The notes under the pieces were generated by a model, which was not told the origin of the DNA, ran no database searches, and saw only the letters and a list, made by a program, of their open reading frames with translations. A DNA stretch of 64,000 bases from Pedobacter sp. Leaf194 (GTDB taxonomy: Bacteria > Bacteroidota > Bacteroidia > Sphingobacteriales > Sphingobacteriaceae), in NCBI RefSeq assembly GCF_001423945.1, contig NZ_LMPU01000009.1:682416-746415 (forward strand). Reading direction: 5' to 3'. The first letter of the stretch is position 1. Each line of letters opens with the position of its first letter. Shown piece by piece: positions 8,789-19,655 of this stretch. Position numbers and translations under genes: made by a program.

Positions 8789-9622
8789 CTATTGAAGATA
8801 TTTCAGGTAACCATCCTTAACCGATTTTAAGTATTCTTCATCGGGCAATTGCTGCCGTGCATTAATGCGGGTAGTGAAATCTTCATTGCCTACCACATAT
8901 CTAAGGGTGTCTGCTCCGTCCGTTGCGGCCTGAAAGATTACTGCTGCAACTTCTTCAGCTGAGACCAGCTCCATCTGATGAAGATCGTTAAACATCATTC
9001 CCGCAGCCTGGCTAAAATTATCGTAGTCAGGAAACTGAGGCCTTTTACTGGACTTCTCCGCTGTTACATTGCTGAAGTTTGTCGATGCCCCTCCCGGTTC
9101 TATTATCTTTAATTTAATATTTAGTGCCGAGAGCTCAAAATATAGTGCCTCGGAGAATCCCTCCAAAGCAAATTTCGAAGCAGCATAAAGCGATATTAGA
9201 GGAAGGGTAAAACGGCCCGCACCCGAGCTAACGTTGATGATCATGCCAGATCCTCGCTCACGAAAATGTGGCAGTACCTCGCGAATAGTACGCATAACAC
9301 CAAATACGTTGACATCAAACTGTGTGTGAATATCCTCTTGCGTAGATGCCTCAAATAGACCAAACTCCCCATACCCTGCGTTATTTAAGAGTAGATCAAT
9401 GGAACCAAATCTGGCTATACCTTCTTTAAAAGAAGAACTGACCGTTTGCTGATCTTGTACATCAAGCTTGGTTCGAAGTATATTTTCATAGGTTTCCAGC
9501 TCGGAATCTTCATTTAATTCCCGCATTGTGGCTATAACATTCCAGCCCTGGCCGGCAAAGTGTTTTGCCGCCGCCTTACCAATCCCCGATGAGGACCCTG
9601 TTATTAAAATTGTCTTGTTCAT
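8789..9622 (-). CDS. Short-chain dehydrogenase/reductase
   Basis: NAD(P)-dependent oxidoreductase of the classical SDR family. The start is taken as the ATG at 9622, giving 277 residues; an in-frame upstream extension of 25 residues has no family-like content. Visible motifs are the cofactor loop GSSSGIG (residues 9-15), LLNNAG (78-83), the catalytic Ser (VSS, about 132-133) and YAASK with Tyr146 and Lys150. The C-terminal part (EPGGASTNF) matches the subgroup often annotated as oxidoreductases acting on ketones or retinol-like substrates; the real substrate is unknown. It is monocistronic with a strong terminator. No linked regulator is evident. Confidence 0.93.
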   Translation of the reverse strand: MNKTILITGSSSGIGKAAAKHFAGQGWNVIATMRELNEDSELETYENILRTKLDVQDQQTVSSSFKEGIARFGSIDLLLNNAGYGEFGLFEASTQEDIHTQFDVNVFGVMRTIREVLPHFRERGSGMIINVSSGAGRFTLPLISLYAASKFALEGFSEALYFELSALNIKLKIIEPGGASTNFSNVTAEKSSKRPQFPDYDNFSQAAGMMFNDLHQMELVSAEEVAAVIFQAATDGADTLRYVVGNEDFTTRINARQQLPDEEYLKSVKDGYLKYLQ

Positions 9623-10331
9623 AAATTGATAGTTAAATTGTGAAAGTGCGCAGATGTCAAACGTTGTTGGGTTTCGGTTATGCTTATCGGATCGCAATAG
9701 TATATTAATTTCTCATTTCTCTCTGGGATAGGGTAACCAAGGATTTAATAGCTTTCGCCTGCCAATTTTTTTTGACATATTCAACATTCCAAAACTAATA
9801 CCACACATAAAACATTGATAAACAGTATAATGCATATCATTTCAAATTTCCTTATAACGACATTTCCGCAATTATTAGACAATTCTTTTTATTTCAATTT
9901 TCAGTTATTTTTATGTGCTGTGATGGCAAGCCTTTATCAGCCTAGCTTACCTACCTGCATTTCAAACTTCAGAAAAATCGAAAGGGAGGACAGCACCACC
10001 AATTCGCATGGAAAAATTTGGCTTGAGGTTTTTCTCACACATAATTAAATAACCTAAAGTCATATTTTAGTAGACAACAGATGACTGGAATGGCGCTGGC
10101 TATAATAAATTATAAAAATGAGATCAAAGCTCGCGAGAAATCACTAAAATAAGCAATCACATGTATGACAATTTATTACTAGTGAATTTACTCAACACTG
10201 TCATACTCTCAATTACAGCTTTCTCTATCAACACAAAGACCCACCTTCTTAGCGGCATAATGGAGTTTGGGCTTAACCATTATCTATCGCAAATCATTTT
10301 TGGTGCCACTGACTTCCGCGACTGTTCGCCT
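9623..10331. other. Intergenic region
   Basis: No supported gene. Two plus-strand frames (9815-10048, 10161-10412) have no recognisable features and overlap low-complexity AT-rich DNA. The promoter of the minus-strand dehydrogenase should lie next to 9623. Confidence 0.4.
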
Positions 10332-12647
10332 TTATCGTTCATCAATCAAAAGCAACGGATCCGATGTAAAGGTTATGGTGATCTTCGTTCCGTTATCGTT
10401 TTCAAATTCTAACTCTCCCTCGATATCTTCCGTTAATCCTTTCATCAGACTAAGTCCTAGTGATTTTGAAGTTTGTTTTGCCAGCAAGAGATCGATGCCG
10501 GTACCGTTGTCAGAAATGATCAACTGTATTTTTTCATTTTCCATGGCCATCCCAATATTTATTAAGCCACTTCTGTTATCATTGAATGCATATTTAAAAG
10601 AATTTGTTACCGCTTCATTTACAATTAGCGAGATTGGAATTGCTTGGGAAACCCCTAAATTAATCTGCTGGATGTCAAAACTAAAACGCACCCTGCTTTG
10701 CATACCAAAACTTTCTTCTAAATAACGGATTAGTTCAGGAAGATAATTAGACATATCAACGGTCTTTATATCATCGGTCTGATATAATTTTTGATGAATT
10801 AGAGACATGGCATAAATTCTATGTTCGCTGCTCTGGATTGCCGCTAGCGCATCTCCCTTGAGATAAGCTGCCTGTGATTCAAGCAAACAAATTACGGTAT
10901 GAAGATTGTTTTTAACACGATGATGGACTTCTTTCAACAACCACTCCTTCTCTTTTACGAGATTTTCCAAAAGTTTATTTTTTTGAGTTATTACAAGATT
11001 ATTCTGTTGGGTTATTGCATTGATCTTTTGTTTGTGCTTGTACTGGCGAATCAATAACATAACAATGAGGGCTAAAAAAATGATACCAGCTATTGTAACA
11101 TTTCTAACCAATTTAGCCTGTTTAAGAAGTGTTTGAGTCAATAAATTTTTTTGGTTCAATAGTCTTATACTCGTGTTCTTTGTCTTAATCTCGCTCTCTT
11201 TAGCCTGTGTTTCATATTGAACCTCAAACTGCTTGATCTGTTTACTTTTAGATTCGTTGAATAATGAATCATTTACGCGCCTGAACTTTAAAAGATTTTC
11301 CATAGCTCCCCTATAGTTTCCCTTCACTGAATCAAGCCGAAAGGCACTGAAATAGAATTCCTTGTACCTGAAGGGGTCTTTAAACTCATCGACAATCTGT
11401 TTAAATTTTCGCATCTGTTTTTCTGCCTGAGAAAAATCGGCTGTGAAAGTAGAGTATCTCACCAGCTCATGATAAATGTTATAGATATCGTTCATATCTG
11501 CTGAACCGAAACCGTCCATCTTATGCAAAATGGTGTAATACTTTTTTGCTTTATCGAATTGTCTTAGACTATTATATGTACGAAGATAATACAACGGCAA
11601 AAGATGTGGTTGCTTATTAATTATAGAAACTGGATTCTCTTTCTCAATGGATTTGACAACCGCAATAGCGCTTTGATAATCACCGATTTTATTATAACTG
11701 TCGACAATATTGGATAGAATAAGTACTATGGCCCCCTCATCATGGTTAATCTTAGCAATATTGAGCGCTTTGAAAAAATATGGTATTCCATTTTTTCGCT
11801 CGGAAAGTGCGCAGTATATAACACCTGTAATATTGTAAATTTGGCAGATCTGCATAGATTGATCGCCGAGATTCTCAGCGGTTCGTTGGGCAAGAAGTAA
11901 ATAACTAACTGCTTTATGGTAGTTACCTAAGGTATAATATATCGATCCGTACAAGGTATAAACACCTTGAAGCTTTTTATAACCTATTGATTTGTAGACC
12001 TCAAGTGATTGCTGAATATTCTTTAGTGCTTTGTCTTGTTGATTTATGTTAAGGGTAAGGTCGGCCAAATCTTTGAGAACAAATGCCTTAAGTTCTAAGA
12101 ATGGGGTCCCTTTGAGAGCAGCTACTGATTTCTCCAACAGCTCTATTTTAGTTTTCGCACCTGATCCGCCCTCCAAATCGACATACTGTGAGAGCTCGAT
12201 TAAGGCAAGGGAAAAATGATACCTGTCCTTGGACCTTCGCAGTTGATCTACCGCATTCTGTGCAAAGTTCTTTCCTTCCGCCCTGCGACCTGCCTCCCTA
12301 TAGAGATGGGACTTAACCAAATATAGGTGACCAAGCGTTGCGGGTGTTCTGGTATTCGGCAATCTTTTTTCAGCGTCGTTTATAAAATTTACAGCACTAT
12401 CCATATCGGCTTTTAGTTCTCCGGGTTTAAGAATATTATATAATGCAAGGCGGAGCAATGCATCTATCTTAACTGAGTCACTGACTTTTTTACCAATTCT
12501 ATCCTCGAAAGCCTTCGCCTCTGCTGTGGATATATTGTGGGTTACATCCTGACCATAACATAAGATAGCTAGAGTACTAAGGAGAAATCCCGAGAAGACG
12601 AATTTGGAAATGATTTTGAGGAAGCGAAAACTTAACTGGTGTTTCAT
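10332..12647 (-). CDS. TPR-containing membrane histidine kinase (HisKA_2 type)
   Basis: Sensor kinase of 771 residues. An N-terminal hydrophobic segment (about 10-32, ending CYG) exports a long periplasmic part made of tetratricopeptide repeats (for example TLYGSIYYTLGNYHKAVSYLL). One transmembrane helix follows (about 517-535), then a coiled coil. The H-box is KEVHHRVKNNLH, with His 575/576, as in the HisKA_2 class, followed by a HATPase_c domain with N-box NEAVTNSFKYAF and G-box SDNGTG (about 712). It presumably autophosphorylates on His and passes phosphate to a response regulator. The nearest candidate is the sigma-54 regulator 950 bases upstream on the same strand. Three related kinases lie in this window. 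Confidence 0.9.
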   Translation of the reverse strand: MKHQLSFRFLKIISKFVFSGFLLSTLAILCYGQDVTHNISTAEAKAFEDRIGKKVSDSVKIDALLRLALYNILKPGELKADMDSAVNFINDAEKRLPNTRTPATLGHLYLVKSHLYREAGRRAEGKNFAQNAVDQLRRSKDRYHFSLALIELSQYVDLEGGSGAKTKIELLEKSVAALKGTPFLELKAFVLKDLADLTLNINQQDKALKNIQQSLEVYKSIGYKKLQGVYTLYGSIYYTLGNYHKAVSYLLLAQRTAENLGDQSMQICQIYNITGVIYCALSERKNGIPYFFKALNIAKINHDEGAIVLILSNIVDSYNKIGDYQSAIAVVKSIEKENPVSIINKQPHLLPLYYLRTYNSLRQFDKAKKYYTILHKMDGFGSADMNDIYNIYHELVRYSTFTADFSQAEKQMRKFKQIVDEFKDPFRYKEFYFSAFRLDSVKGNYRGAMENLLKFRRVNDSLFNESKSKQIKQFEVQYETQAKESEIKTKNTSIRLLNQKNLLTQTLLKQAKLVRNVTIAGIIFLALIVMLLIRQYKHKQKINAITQQNNLVITQKNKLLENLVKEKEWLLKEVHHRVKNNLHTVICLLESQAAYLKGDALAAIQSSEHRIYAMSLIHQKLYQTDDIKTVDMSNYLPELIRYLEESFGMQSRVRFSFDIQQINLGVSQAIPISLIVNEAVTNSFKYAFNDNRSGLINIGMAMENEKIQLIISDNGTGIDLLLAKQTSKSLGLSLMKGLTEDIEGELEFENDNGTKITITFTSDPLLLIDER

Positions 12648-13597
12648 AAAATCCTGTCTATTTGTTCAGGTGTGATGATTATGCTGTCCGATTGTCGAAG
12701 ACTATGGCCACTAACTTCCATCTCTTTATAGGCCCATCTAAGTTTTTTTACTATTACGTTGCCTAACTTTATATCAAACCACGCTTTCTCCCTGGAAGTA
12801 GAAATAATATGCAATAATTTCATTTGGAAATGCTATAAATATTAGACAGCTATTTAGCCTTTATGCTCCAAAATCATTCCGCTCCATAGTCAACTGATAA
12901 TGAAGAAGTTGAATAACCTTTTGTACGAATTCAACCACAGCATTTCGCGAGATGATGGCTTATTATTGATATAACAATAAAAATAATTTGTGTGTTGGTA
13001 GCGCTTCCAGTTTATAACCGCAATGATAATAGGTTTTTACAATAGAATTCATTTACCCATTAGTAGCCCGTTGCCTTGTCAAGCTGCTTAATTTGCATCA
13101 TTTCAATTGTTAAATTTCGTTATAAGGTGGATCTTAGAACTCTAAAATTATTAGCGGAGTATGAAATTTGATAAAGAGGCGAAACGATAAGGGATAAAAT
13201 ATCAAGGATACTAAGAAAGTTTAAGACCGGTAACATTTATGATTCCGCTAGGGTTTTTCCTAAGGCATATAATTACAATTCGACCTAAAGGAGAATCACA
13301 TCCAGAAATTGCAATGCATTGGATGGAGTAATTTCTAGCTAACTACTATGAGGATCAGAACACTTACAACTTTGGTAGCTGAGGAATATAGACAATGAAA
13401 CATTCACACAACGAAATTGGAATGTTCTTCTACAATTGAATTATTTTATTGAATTACTGAGATCCACTGCAGTCGATCTCCGAAGAATATACAGCCCAAC
13501 CTGCAGCAAGATTGCGCCAGGAAACAATCGACATCTGCGGGTACATCGTTCACTATGCGAAACCTAATCTTATATTTGGAACTGTAGCTTAGATAGG
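12648..13597. other. Long intergenic region between kinase and regulator
   Basis: No gene supported in 950 bases. It contains the motif ATTTCGTTA at 13114-13122, the related CATTTCGCGAGATG near 12944, and a 43-codon plus-strand open frame without start codon at 13461-13592. No sigma-54 -24/-12 site was recognised. Confidence 0.45.
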
Positions 13598-14968
13598 CTA
13601 TAACTGCTTCTTGATTCCGAGTTTTTTAATTTTTGAATTCAACGTATTTACATTAACCTTTAAAATTTCTGCAGCCCCGTCGTTTCCCGACACGCGCCAG
13701 TTGCACATTTTTAGAACCGAAATGATATGATCTCGCTCGTTCTCCTCAATTGTCCGAATTCTTTGCTCGTCGAAATGCTCGGCTTCCAGATTTTTGTTTT
13801 TGGGAAGTGATATAGTAGTGATCAGAGGTCCTTCTGCGAGAAGGACACTTCGCTCCATCAGATTTTCGAGCTGACGAACATTGCCTGGCCAGTCATAGGC
13901 AAGAATTTTATTTAGTACATCTTCAGAAAAACCCGTGACGATTTTTCCATTCATGTCTGAGTAGCGCTTTAGAAAGTATTCTGCAAGCAGAGGGATATCG
14001 TTTTTACGCTCCCGTAAGGTTGGCAATAGTATAGGAAAAACATTCAATCTATAGAATAGATCTAGTCTGAATCTATCAGAGGCAACCTCTTCTTCAAGAT
14101 CGCGGTTTGTCGCAGCGATAATCCTGACGTCTACTTTTCTAGTCTGCCCCCCTATCCGCTCTATTTCCCGCTCCTGGAGTACGCGCAGAAACTTTACTTG
14201 GAGGTCCAATGGCAATTCTCCTATTTCGTCTAAAAAAATCGTGCCTCCGTCTGCAAGCTCAAACTTTCCTACCCTGGAATTCATAGCACCTGTAAAGGCA
14301 CCTTTTTCGTGTCCGAAAAGTTCGCTTTCGATGAGATTTGCCGGCAGAGCACCACAGTTCACCACTACAAAAGGCTTTTTTGCTCTCTTGGATAATTTAT
14401 GGATGGCCTTTGCTGCAAGTTCTTTTCCTGTCCCACTTTCACCCAATATAAGAACAGAAGTTTCTGTTGAGCTTACAATTTTGATGTTTTTTAACACCTC
14501 ATCCATTATGGCGCATCGGCTAATAATATTGCCCAGTTCTGCCTGTCCTTCATCATTAAGGTGTACAGCCGTATATTTGCCTGATAAAAATTTTTCATTG
14601 TGCTGATGAAGATACCAGGCAACATCCAGCATGACCAGCACATCCTTTGCACGAAAGGGTTTTACCAGAAAACCGTAAGGACGGGTCTGTTTTGCGGCAT
14701 CAAGAATCGTTTTATTGGAATTTGCCGATAAATAAACAAACCCGATGTTCATTTCAGCAAGTTCACCCGCGAGATCGATGCCTGTTAGTGTTCCCTGTAG
14801 ATGAATATCCAGCATTACAAGATCTGGACGAGTTCGTTCAATCGCTTTAAGAGCAGCTGACACTGCTCTGGCAATCCCAGTAACCACATATCCTGCGCGT
14901 TCGAGAATTAGCTGCAAGTTATTGGCTTCTACAAATTGATCCTCGACGATTAGTATTTTCGTTTTCAT
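13598..14968 (-). CDS. NtrC-type response regulator, sigma-54 activator
   Basis: A 456-residue bacterial enhancer-binding protein with all three domains. Residues 1-115 form a receiver with acidic pair Glu9/Asp10, phosphoacceptor Asp54 (MLDIHL), Ser81 and Lys103 (LVKPF). Residues about 145-385 form the sigma-54 AAA+ domain: Walker A GESGTGKE (176-183), the sigma-54 contact loop GAFTGA (223-228), Walker B TIFLDEIG (243-250) and the WPGNVRQLENL sensor region. A Fis-like helix-turn-helix ends the protein (about 420-452). It would activate transcription by RNA polymerase holding RpoN when phosphorylated by a partner kinase. The kinase at 10332-12647 or the one at 15323-16408 could be the partner. 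Its targets are not evident here. Confidence 0.93.
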   Translation of the reverse strand: MKTKILIVEDQFVEANNLQLILERAGYVVTGIARAVSAALKAIERTRPDLVMLDIHLQGTLTGIDLAGELAEMNIGFVYLSANSNKTILDAAKQTRPYGFLVKPFRAKDVLVMLDVAWYLHQHNEKFLSGKYTAVHLNDEGQAELGNIISRCAIMDEVLKNIKIVSSTETSVLILGESGTGKELAAKAIHKLSKRAKKPFVVVNCGALPANLIESELFGHEKGAFTGAMNSRVGKFELADGGTIFLDEIGELPLDLQVKFLRVLQEREIERIGGQTRKVDVRIIAATNRDLEEEVASDRFRLDLFYRLNVFPILLPTLRERKNDIPLLAEYFLKRYSDMNGKIVTGFSEDVLNKILAYDWPGNVRQLENLMERSVLLAEGPLITTISLPKNKNLEAEHFDEQRIRTIEENERDHIISVLKMCNWRVSGNDGAAEILKVNVNTLNSKIKKLGIKKQL

Positions 14969-15322
14969 GATAACTTTAAATCCTTAAAAATGTTAAACGA
15001 TTTGGATTAAAAAGAATATATTCAGCCAAGGCAAAGGGACGGTAAATCTCAGCCTTATTGCTTGGGATCTTCTATTGATTAGTGGCACTTTTTCCATTGC
15101 AAAATTAGTATTAAGTATTTGGCTATGTTTTTTAAAAAAAATCGCAAAATTTCCGGTTACTTTCAATATAAATATAGCTGAATATAAAATTTCTTTCTGT
15201 CTAATAAAAACACATGCTGAAAGAAGTTTACCCTTCGAATATACGATACTGCAGTTGGCTTAGTAAATGGTATCAAATACTTCTTCATCAAATTAAGGTC
15301 CTATCAAAATCCGTATAATCCC
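14969..15322. other. Intergenic region
   Basis: AT-rich, no supported gene. It should hold the promoter of the minus-strand response regulator; no recognisable promoter or sigma-54 site was found. Confidence 0.4.
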
Positions 15323-16408
15323 TCAATGCATGAGCACCGGCATACCTCTAATTATTTTTTTTGACTCATTGGGGCAGGATGAATCAAAAAATATTATAAA
15401 CTCTGTTCCCATGTCTGAGCGTATATTTATCTCCGAATCAATATCTTTGGCAAGACCCTGTACAAGATTGATACCCAGCGAATCGCTTTTTGCCTGGTTT
15501 AAATTTATATTTGTGCCGGTGCCATTATCAGATATGGATAAAGCAACCCGCCCTTTTATCTCATGCAGTGATATATTGATCGATCCCGTATCCCCGGGAA
15601 GAAAAGCATGCTGAAGTGAGTTTGTCAAAATCTCATTTGCAATAATAGCCAAAGAAATCGCTTTGGTGTGGGCAACCCTAATTTTTTCTAAATCATAATT
15701 TAACGAAATCTGGTTGCATTCGGGATAACTTTCAATTAGATACTGGCCGAGCTCGGTAAGAAATTTGGAAAAATCGGTGTGTTGTGTACTGCCCTCAACA
15801 TAAATTTGCTTGTGAATAAGTGCAAGTGCGAAAACCCTGTGATGGCTTTCCTTTATTGCACTTAACGCATCGCCTTTCAAAAAGGAGGCCTGGGAGTCCA
15901 GGAGACTGACAATGATCTGAAGATTATTTTTTACCCTGTGATGAACTTCATTCAGTAGCCATTCATTTTCTGTAACCAGGATTTCATTTTCAGCTAGTAG
16001 ACCTTTTTTCTCTTCCTTCAATAACTTGTTAAAATTTGCAGCCCTTTGGTTTTGTTTAATAAGTCTTATCGTTGCCGCAGATTTAATCCTATGTCGATAT
16101 ATAAGTCCCGCAAAGGCAAGCGTAAGCACCAACATGCCATAAATCATCCAGTTTGATAAAAACAGCGTAGAGGGCAATCTCGAAAATGTTATACCCTTGG
16201 AGTATAGGAGTGAATTTCTCACCCATAAAGTTTTACTTGCAAAGGAATTACCACAAAAAAATAGAAATATTACCAAAAAAAGCAGCCTGCTTAGGTTCGA
16301 CCTTACATTGTAATTATTTAAAAGTAGCCGAGAATACTTGCAATCGCTTATTAATACCTGAAAGCCTATAAGAAGCTTTTTGGGAATATTTCTTGAAAAA
16401 AAAATCAT
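15323..16408 (-). CDS. Short membrane histidine kinase (HisKA_2 type)
   Basis: A 361-residue kinase with the same catalytic module as the TPR kinases but without TPRs. Two hydrophobic segments (about 41-57 and 86-104) flank a periplasmic loop of under 30 residues, so there is hardly any sensory domain outside the membrane. A coiled coil leads to the H-box NEVHHRVKNNLQ (His 156/157), N-box NEILTNSLQHAF and G-box SDNGTG. The first 35 residues contain no clear feature and the true start may be further in. It lies 34 bases downstream of the GAF/sigma-54 activator on the same strand, so the two are probably one operon. Signal input may come from inside the membrane or from a partner protein. Confidence 0.88.
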   Translation of the reverse strand: MIFFSRNIPKKLLIGFQVLISDCKYSRLLLNNYNVRSNLSRLLFLVIFLFFCGNSFASKTLWVRNSLLYSKGITFSRLPSTLFLSNWMIYGMLVLTLAFAGLIYRHRIKSAATIRLIKQNQRAANFNKLLKEEKKGLLAENEILVTENEWLLNEVHHRVKNNLQIIVSLLDSQASFLKGDALSAIKESHHRVFALALIHKQIYVEGSTQHTDFSKFLTELGQYLIESYPECNQISLNYDLEKIRVAHTKAISLAIIANEILTNSLQHAFLPGDTGSINISLHEIKGRVALSISDNGTGTNINLNQAKSDSLGINLVQGLAKDIDSEINIRSDMGTEFIIFFDSSCPNESKKIIRGMPVLMH

Positions 16409-16442
16409 ACTTAGGTAAGTGAGAGTTAACGTTAATTGCTGA

Positions 16443-19163
16443 TTACCCTTGGTGCTGACGTTTTATACCAAGCTTTTTCATGCGAGAACTTAGTGTGCTG
16501 GAGGGAATACCCAAAACAGATGCAGCTCCGTTATCGCCCGCGATCCTTCCGTTGCAGTGTGTAAGTATAGAAAGAATGTGTTTTCGCTCATTTTCCTCCA
16601 GAGTACTCATATCAAAACCGTTGGTAACAGTCTCGAAATTTTTGAGCTGTTTTTTTGTTGGAAGATGAAATTCTCTGATTACATTGTCATTTGTGAGCAA
16701 AACGGTGCGCTCTAGCTGATGTTCAAGTTCGCGAATGTTTCCCGGCCATGAATAATCCATCAGATCCTGCATTGCTCTTTTGCTGATCTCATTTATTTTT
16801 TTTCCGCATCGCTTAGCAAAGCGGGACATGAAAAAGTTTGCCAGCTCGGGGATATCCGACTTTCGCTCGCGGAGCGCAGGCAGATTTATTGGAAAAATGT
16901 TAAGACGATAAAAAAGATCACTTCTGAATTTTCCAGCCTCCATTTCCTTTTCCAAATCTCTATTGGTGGCGGCTATGACCCTGACATTGACTTTTATGGT
17001 TCCCTTTCCTCCAATGCGCTCAATTTCTCTTTCCTGCAAGGCACGTAAAAGTTTAACCTGCAAGTCTAGTGGCATTTCACCAATTTCATCAAGGAATAAT
17101 GTTCCGTTGTTTGCGAGTTCAAATTTTCCAATCCTCCGTTCTGTTGCACCTGTGAAACTACCCCTTTCATGGCCGAAAAGCTCACTTTCAATTAAATTGA
17201 CAGGAAGCGCAGCACAGTTTACTTTCACCATTAACTGGTCTCTTCTTGGGGAAGAATTGTGGATTGCCCTAGCAATTAACTCCTTGCCCGTTCCGGTCTC
17301 ACCTAATAAAAGGACTGTACTTATCGAGGGCGCAACAAGAGAAACCAACTTAAATACTTGCGACATTTCTTGACTGGCTCCAACAACCTCGAAAGAGTTC
17401 TTAAACGTTTCGATTTCCTCTTGCAGGTATGTTTTCTCATCTTCCAATTGCACATTTGACCTGCTAACTTCCCTTAGCTGGATTTTAATTTTTTCCTTAG
17501 CCTCGAGGTTAGCTAAAGTTACAGCAATCTGCGAACATATACCTCTGAATAACGTGCCATCTAAGAAATCAAGTTTTTGTTTTCCCTCGGTAAATGACAA
17601 TATTCCGATTACTTCGCTTTCAATACGTAACGGGATTGCGAAAAGCGAAAGAGGAGCTTTAAATAGTTCGGATAAAGATGCGGATTCTGGATTTTTAGGT
17701 CTTCCAATTGAGATCACATCATTTTCCCCGCTTAGTATTGCATTTCTGAATACACTATCCTCTGTTTCTATAACTGCAGTATTCAGGCTTTCCAGAAGTT
17801 CATATTTAGAAAAATCTGCCACTGGATCAGTTAAAACTGCTCGATGGCTTTTCCCATTGTCACTTAAGGCATGCAAAGCAAAGTTGCTAATCCCAAACAG
17901 CTCGGTAAGCTGGAGCTTGATCACTTTTTCAAGGGCTACTCTTTTGGTGTAACAGGCAAGATTGAAACTAAATTCAAGAAGCATACTTTTTTCTTTCTCC
18001 CGTAGTCTAATTTCTTCAGTTGCTTTTAAATTTGAGACAGCAATAGAGATCAAGCTTGCAACTCCTTCTATGATTCGGAGAGAGGCAGGGGAAGGCCGGA
18101 ATCCTTCGGGAAAGAAAACTATCCAAAAACCAAATACATTATTGTGCTTACAGAATCGGGACATGGCCACGTGGCTTATCCCCTTTTCAAAGTTTACTTT
18201 AATATAAAAGGGGGTTTCATTATTAAATTCATGATCGTGAAGATCAAAAAGTACCGGATCTGCCTGGCTGATACACTTGTCCAAAAAGCCATCCTTTATA
18301 GGGTACTTTTGGCTTTTTGCACTTGAATATCCCGGATGGTCTTTAGACGGAGAATTAGGATCTAACAAAAACGCACTGCAGGTTACTCCGTCATCATTTA
18401 TAGTTCCGATAAGCGTGTGACTAAACCCGAGCATAGGCTTCAAGTTTTCATTTAAGATTTCTAAGAGCTCAGTCGTATTTTTTACTGTACCAATAGAAGA
18501 TACTAGAGAGTAGAACAGTTGCCTTTCTCTTACCCTTCGGTTAATATCATTCGTCGCATATATCCTTGATATCGACATGGACAATTGGGAAGATATTAAA
18601 CTGGTCAGACCAGAATGGGCAGAACAGATTGTTTCAGTTGATTGAGTTTCCATCAGTATAAAGCCAAGAACTTCTTTACCTCTAATCAGAGGCATCCCGA
18701 AAACTCTTTCCGCAGCCTTAGAATACCACGGGTTCTTCATTGCTCTCGCATCAACACCTTTTGCTACTTCTCCCGGTTCAAAGAGCTGAAATTCTGCAAG
18801 ACGAACAATTCTGTCTAAGAATAAATCTGAAAAAATCTTGGATTGGCTGCAAGCTCCTTCAAATCCATTTGACACAAAATTATTTTCTTCTGAATAGAAG
18901 GTCGAGCACTTTCTATTATCATCCCAAAGAATGATAGCAAAGCTTTCCAGTTTTAGGAGTCGCAGAAGGGGTTGTTCCGCATATTTTACAAGTTCAGTAA
19001 CGCTATTTGCAAGGGAAATTTTCTCGCTGAGCAAAAACAATTGGTTTATTTGCTCATCTTCTGATGAATTTCCATACAGGCCGGGTAGGCTATCTGATCT
19101 TAAGGATCGTGCAGGGTAACTAGTGGTGTTTTGCATTGTCCCGATATTTGAGTTTGGTCGCAT
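16443..19163 (-). CDS. GAF-domain sigma-54 activator
   Basis: A cytoplasmic enhancer-binding protein of 906 residues from the ATG at 19163; a GTG at 19211 would add 16 residues. There is no receiver domain. The N-terminal 590 residues look like three GAF-type segments (for example [36 protein letters not shown]), then a coiled coil. The AAA+ domain has Walker [10 protein letters not shown] (about 621), the sigma-54 loop GSFTGA (about 668-673, Ser in place of the first Ala), Walker [10 protein letters not shown] and [16 protein letters not shown] Fis-type helix-turn-helix ends it. GAF domains bind small molecules or redox centres, so activity is probably ligand-controlled. The short kinase follows 34 bases downstream. 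The first activator in this window has a very similar AAA+ core. Confidence 0.92.
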   Translation of the reverse strand: MRPNSNIGTMQNTTSYPARSLRSDSLPGLYGNSSEDEQINQLFLLSEKISLANSVTELVKYAEQPLLRLLKLESFAIILWDDNRKCSTFYSEENNFVSNGFEGACSQSKIFSDLFLDRIVRLAEFQLFEPGEVAKGVDARAMKNPWYSKAAERVFGMPLIRGKEVLGFILMETQSTETICSAHSGLTSLISSQLSMSISRIYATNDINRRVRERQLFYSLVSSIGTVKNTTELLEILNENLKPMLGFSHTLIGTINDDGVTCSAFLLDPNSPSKDHPGYSSAKSQKYPIKDGFLDKCISQADPVLFDLHDHEFNNETPFYIKVNFEKGISHVAMSRFCKHNNVFGFWIVFFPEGFRPSPASLRIIEGVASLISIAVSNLKATEEIRLREKEKSMLLEFSFNLACYTKRVALEKVIKLQLTELFGISNFALHALSDNGKSHRAVLTDPVADFSKYELLESLNTAVIETEDSVFRNAILSGENDVISIGRPKNPESASLSELFKAPLSLFAIPLRIESEVIGILSFTEGKQKLDFLDGTLFRGICSQIAVTLANLEAKEKIKIQLREVSRSNVQLEDEKTYLQEEIETFKNSFEVVGASQEMSQVFKLVSLVAPSISTVLLLGETGTGKELIARAIHNSSPRRDQLMVKVNCAALPVNLIESELFGHERGSFTGATERRIGKFELANNGTLFLDEIGEMPLDLQVKLLRALQEREIERIGGKGTIKVNVRVIAATNRDLEKEMEAGKFRSDLFYRLNIFPINLPALRERKSDIPELANFFMSRFAKRCGKKINEISKRAMQDLMDYSWPGNIRELEHQLERTVLLTNDNVIREFHLPTKKQLKNFETVTNGFDMSTLEENERKHILSILTHCNGRIAGDNGAASVLGIPSSTLSSRMKKLGIKRQHQG

Positions 19164-19655
19164 AACTTTAGTTTTAGTTTGGTTGGTAAGACTAATCGAT
19201 GAGCTAATCACCTACAATACCGAACACACCATTCCAATTACCATGCCACTCACATAAGCATCTGAATAACAGTGCTTTACTAATCAATCTTAAGATATTT
19301 TATTGATATAGCACTAGCATTAAATAGTAAATTATTGTTATTTCGTTAGGAGGCAGCCTTTTCTAAAAATTATGAGACTACGGTGAAAATATGAATTGAA
19401 TTACAGATAATTCTGCTTGCGGTCTTGCAGGCGGGTGAGTATTAAGAATGTTTTGGAGGAAAAATCTCACTTACTTTACCCTTGTTGAAATTTCGTTATT
19501 ATACAACAAAAATGCGAGATAACATTTCTTCTTTTAAGAAAAAGAAATCATAACCACCAAATTATCAGCAAATTAAGTAAGGCACATCAGTTGCAGAATA
19601 ACTGATTGATGTCCCTGATTGGATTGGGGATGAAAAACTTATCAACCCCAACACT
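19164..19655. other. Divergent intergenic region with paired motif
   Basis: Lies between the minus-strand sigma-54 activator and the plus-strand stress protein. It holds two exact copies of ATTTCGTTA at 19340-19348 and 19490-19498 on the same strand. No gene seen, and no -24/-12 sigma-54 promoter recognised. Confidence 0.5.

Noticed and set aside
9815..10412. Two plus-strand frames in the gap before the first TPR kinase
   Set aside because: Low-complexity hydrophobic sequence, no family, no promoter or terminator support.
13461..13592. Plus-strand 43-codon open frame next to the response regulator (DPLQSISEEYTAQPAARL...)
   Set aside because: Reads protein-like but has no start codon, no recognised family, and this length can occur by chance in AT-rich DNA.
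14241..14606. Plus-strand open frame opposite the sigma-54 regulator; similar frames lie at 16963-17373 and 17554-17952
   Set aside because: Antisense shadows over conserved AAA+ and GAF coding sequence.
12648..19655. Sigma-54 -24/-12 promoters near the two activators
   Set aside because: No sequence close to TGGCAC-N5-TTGC was found in these gaps.
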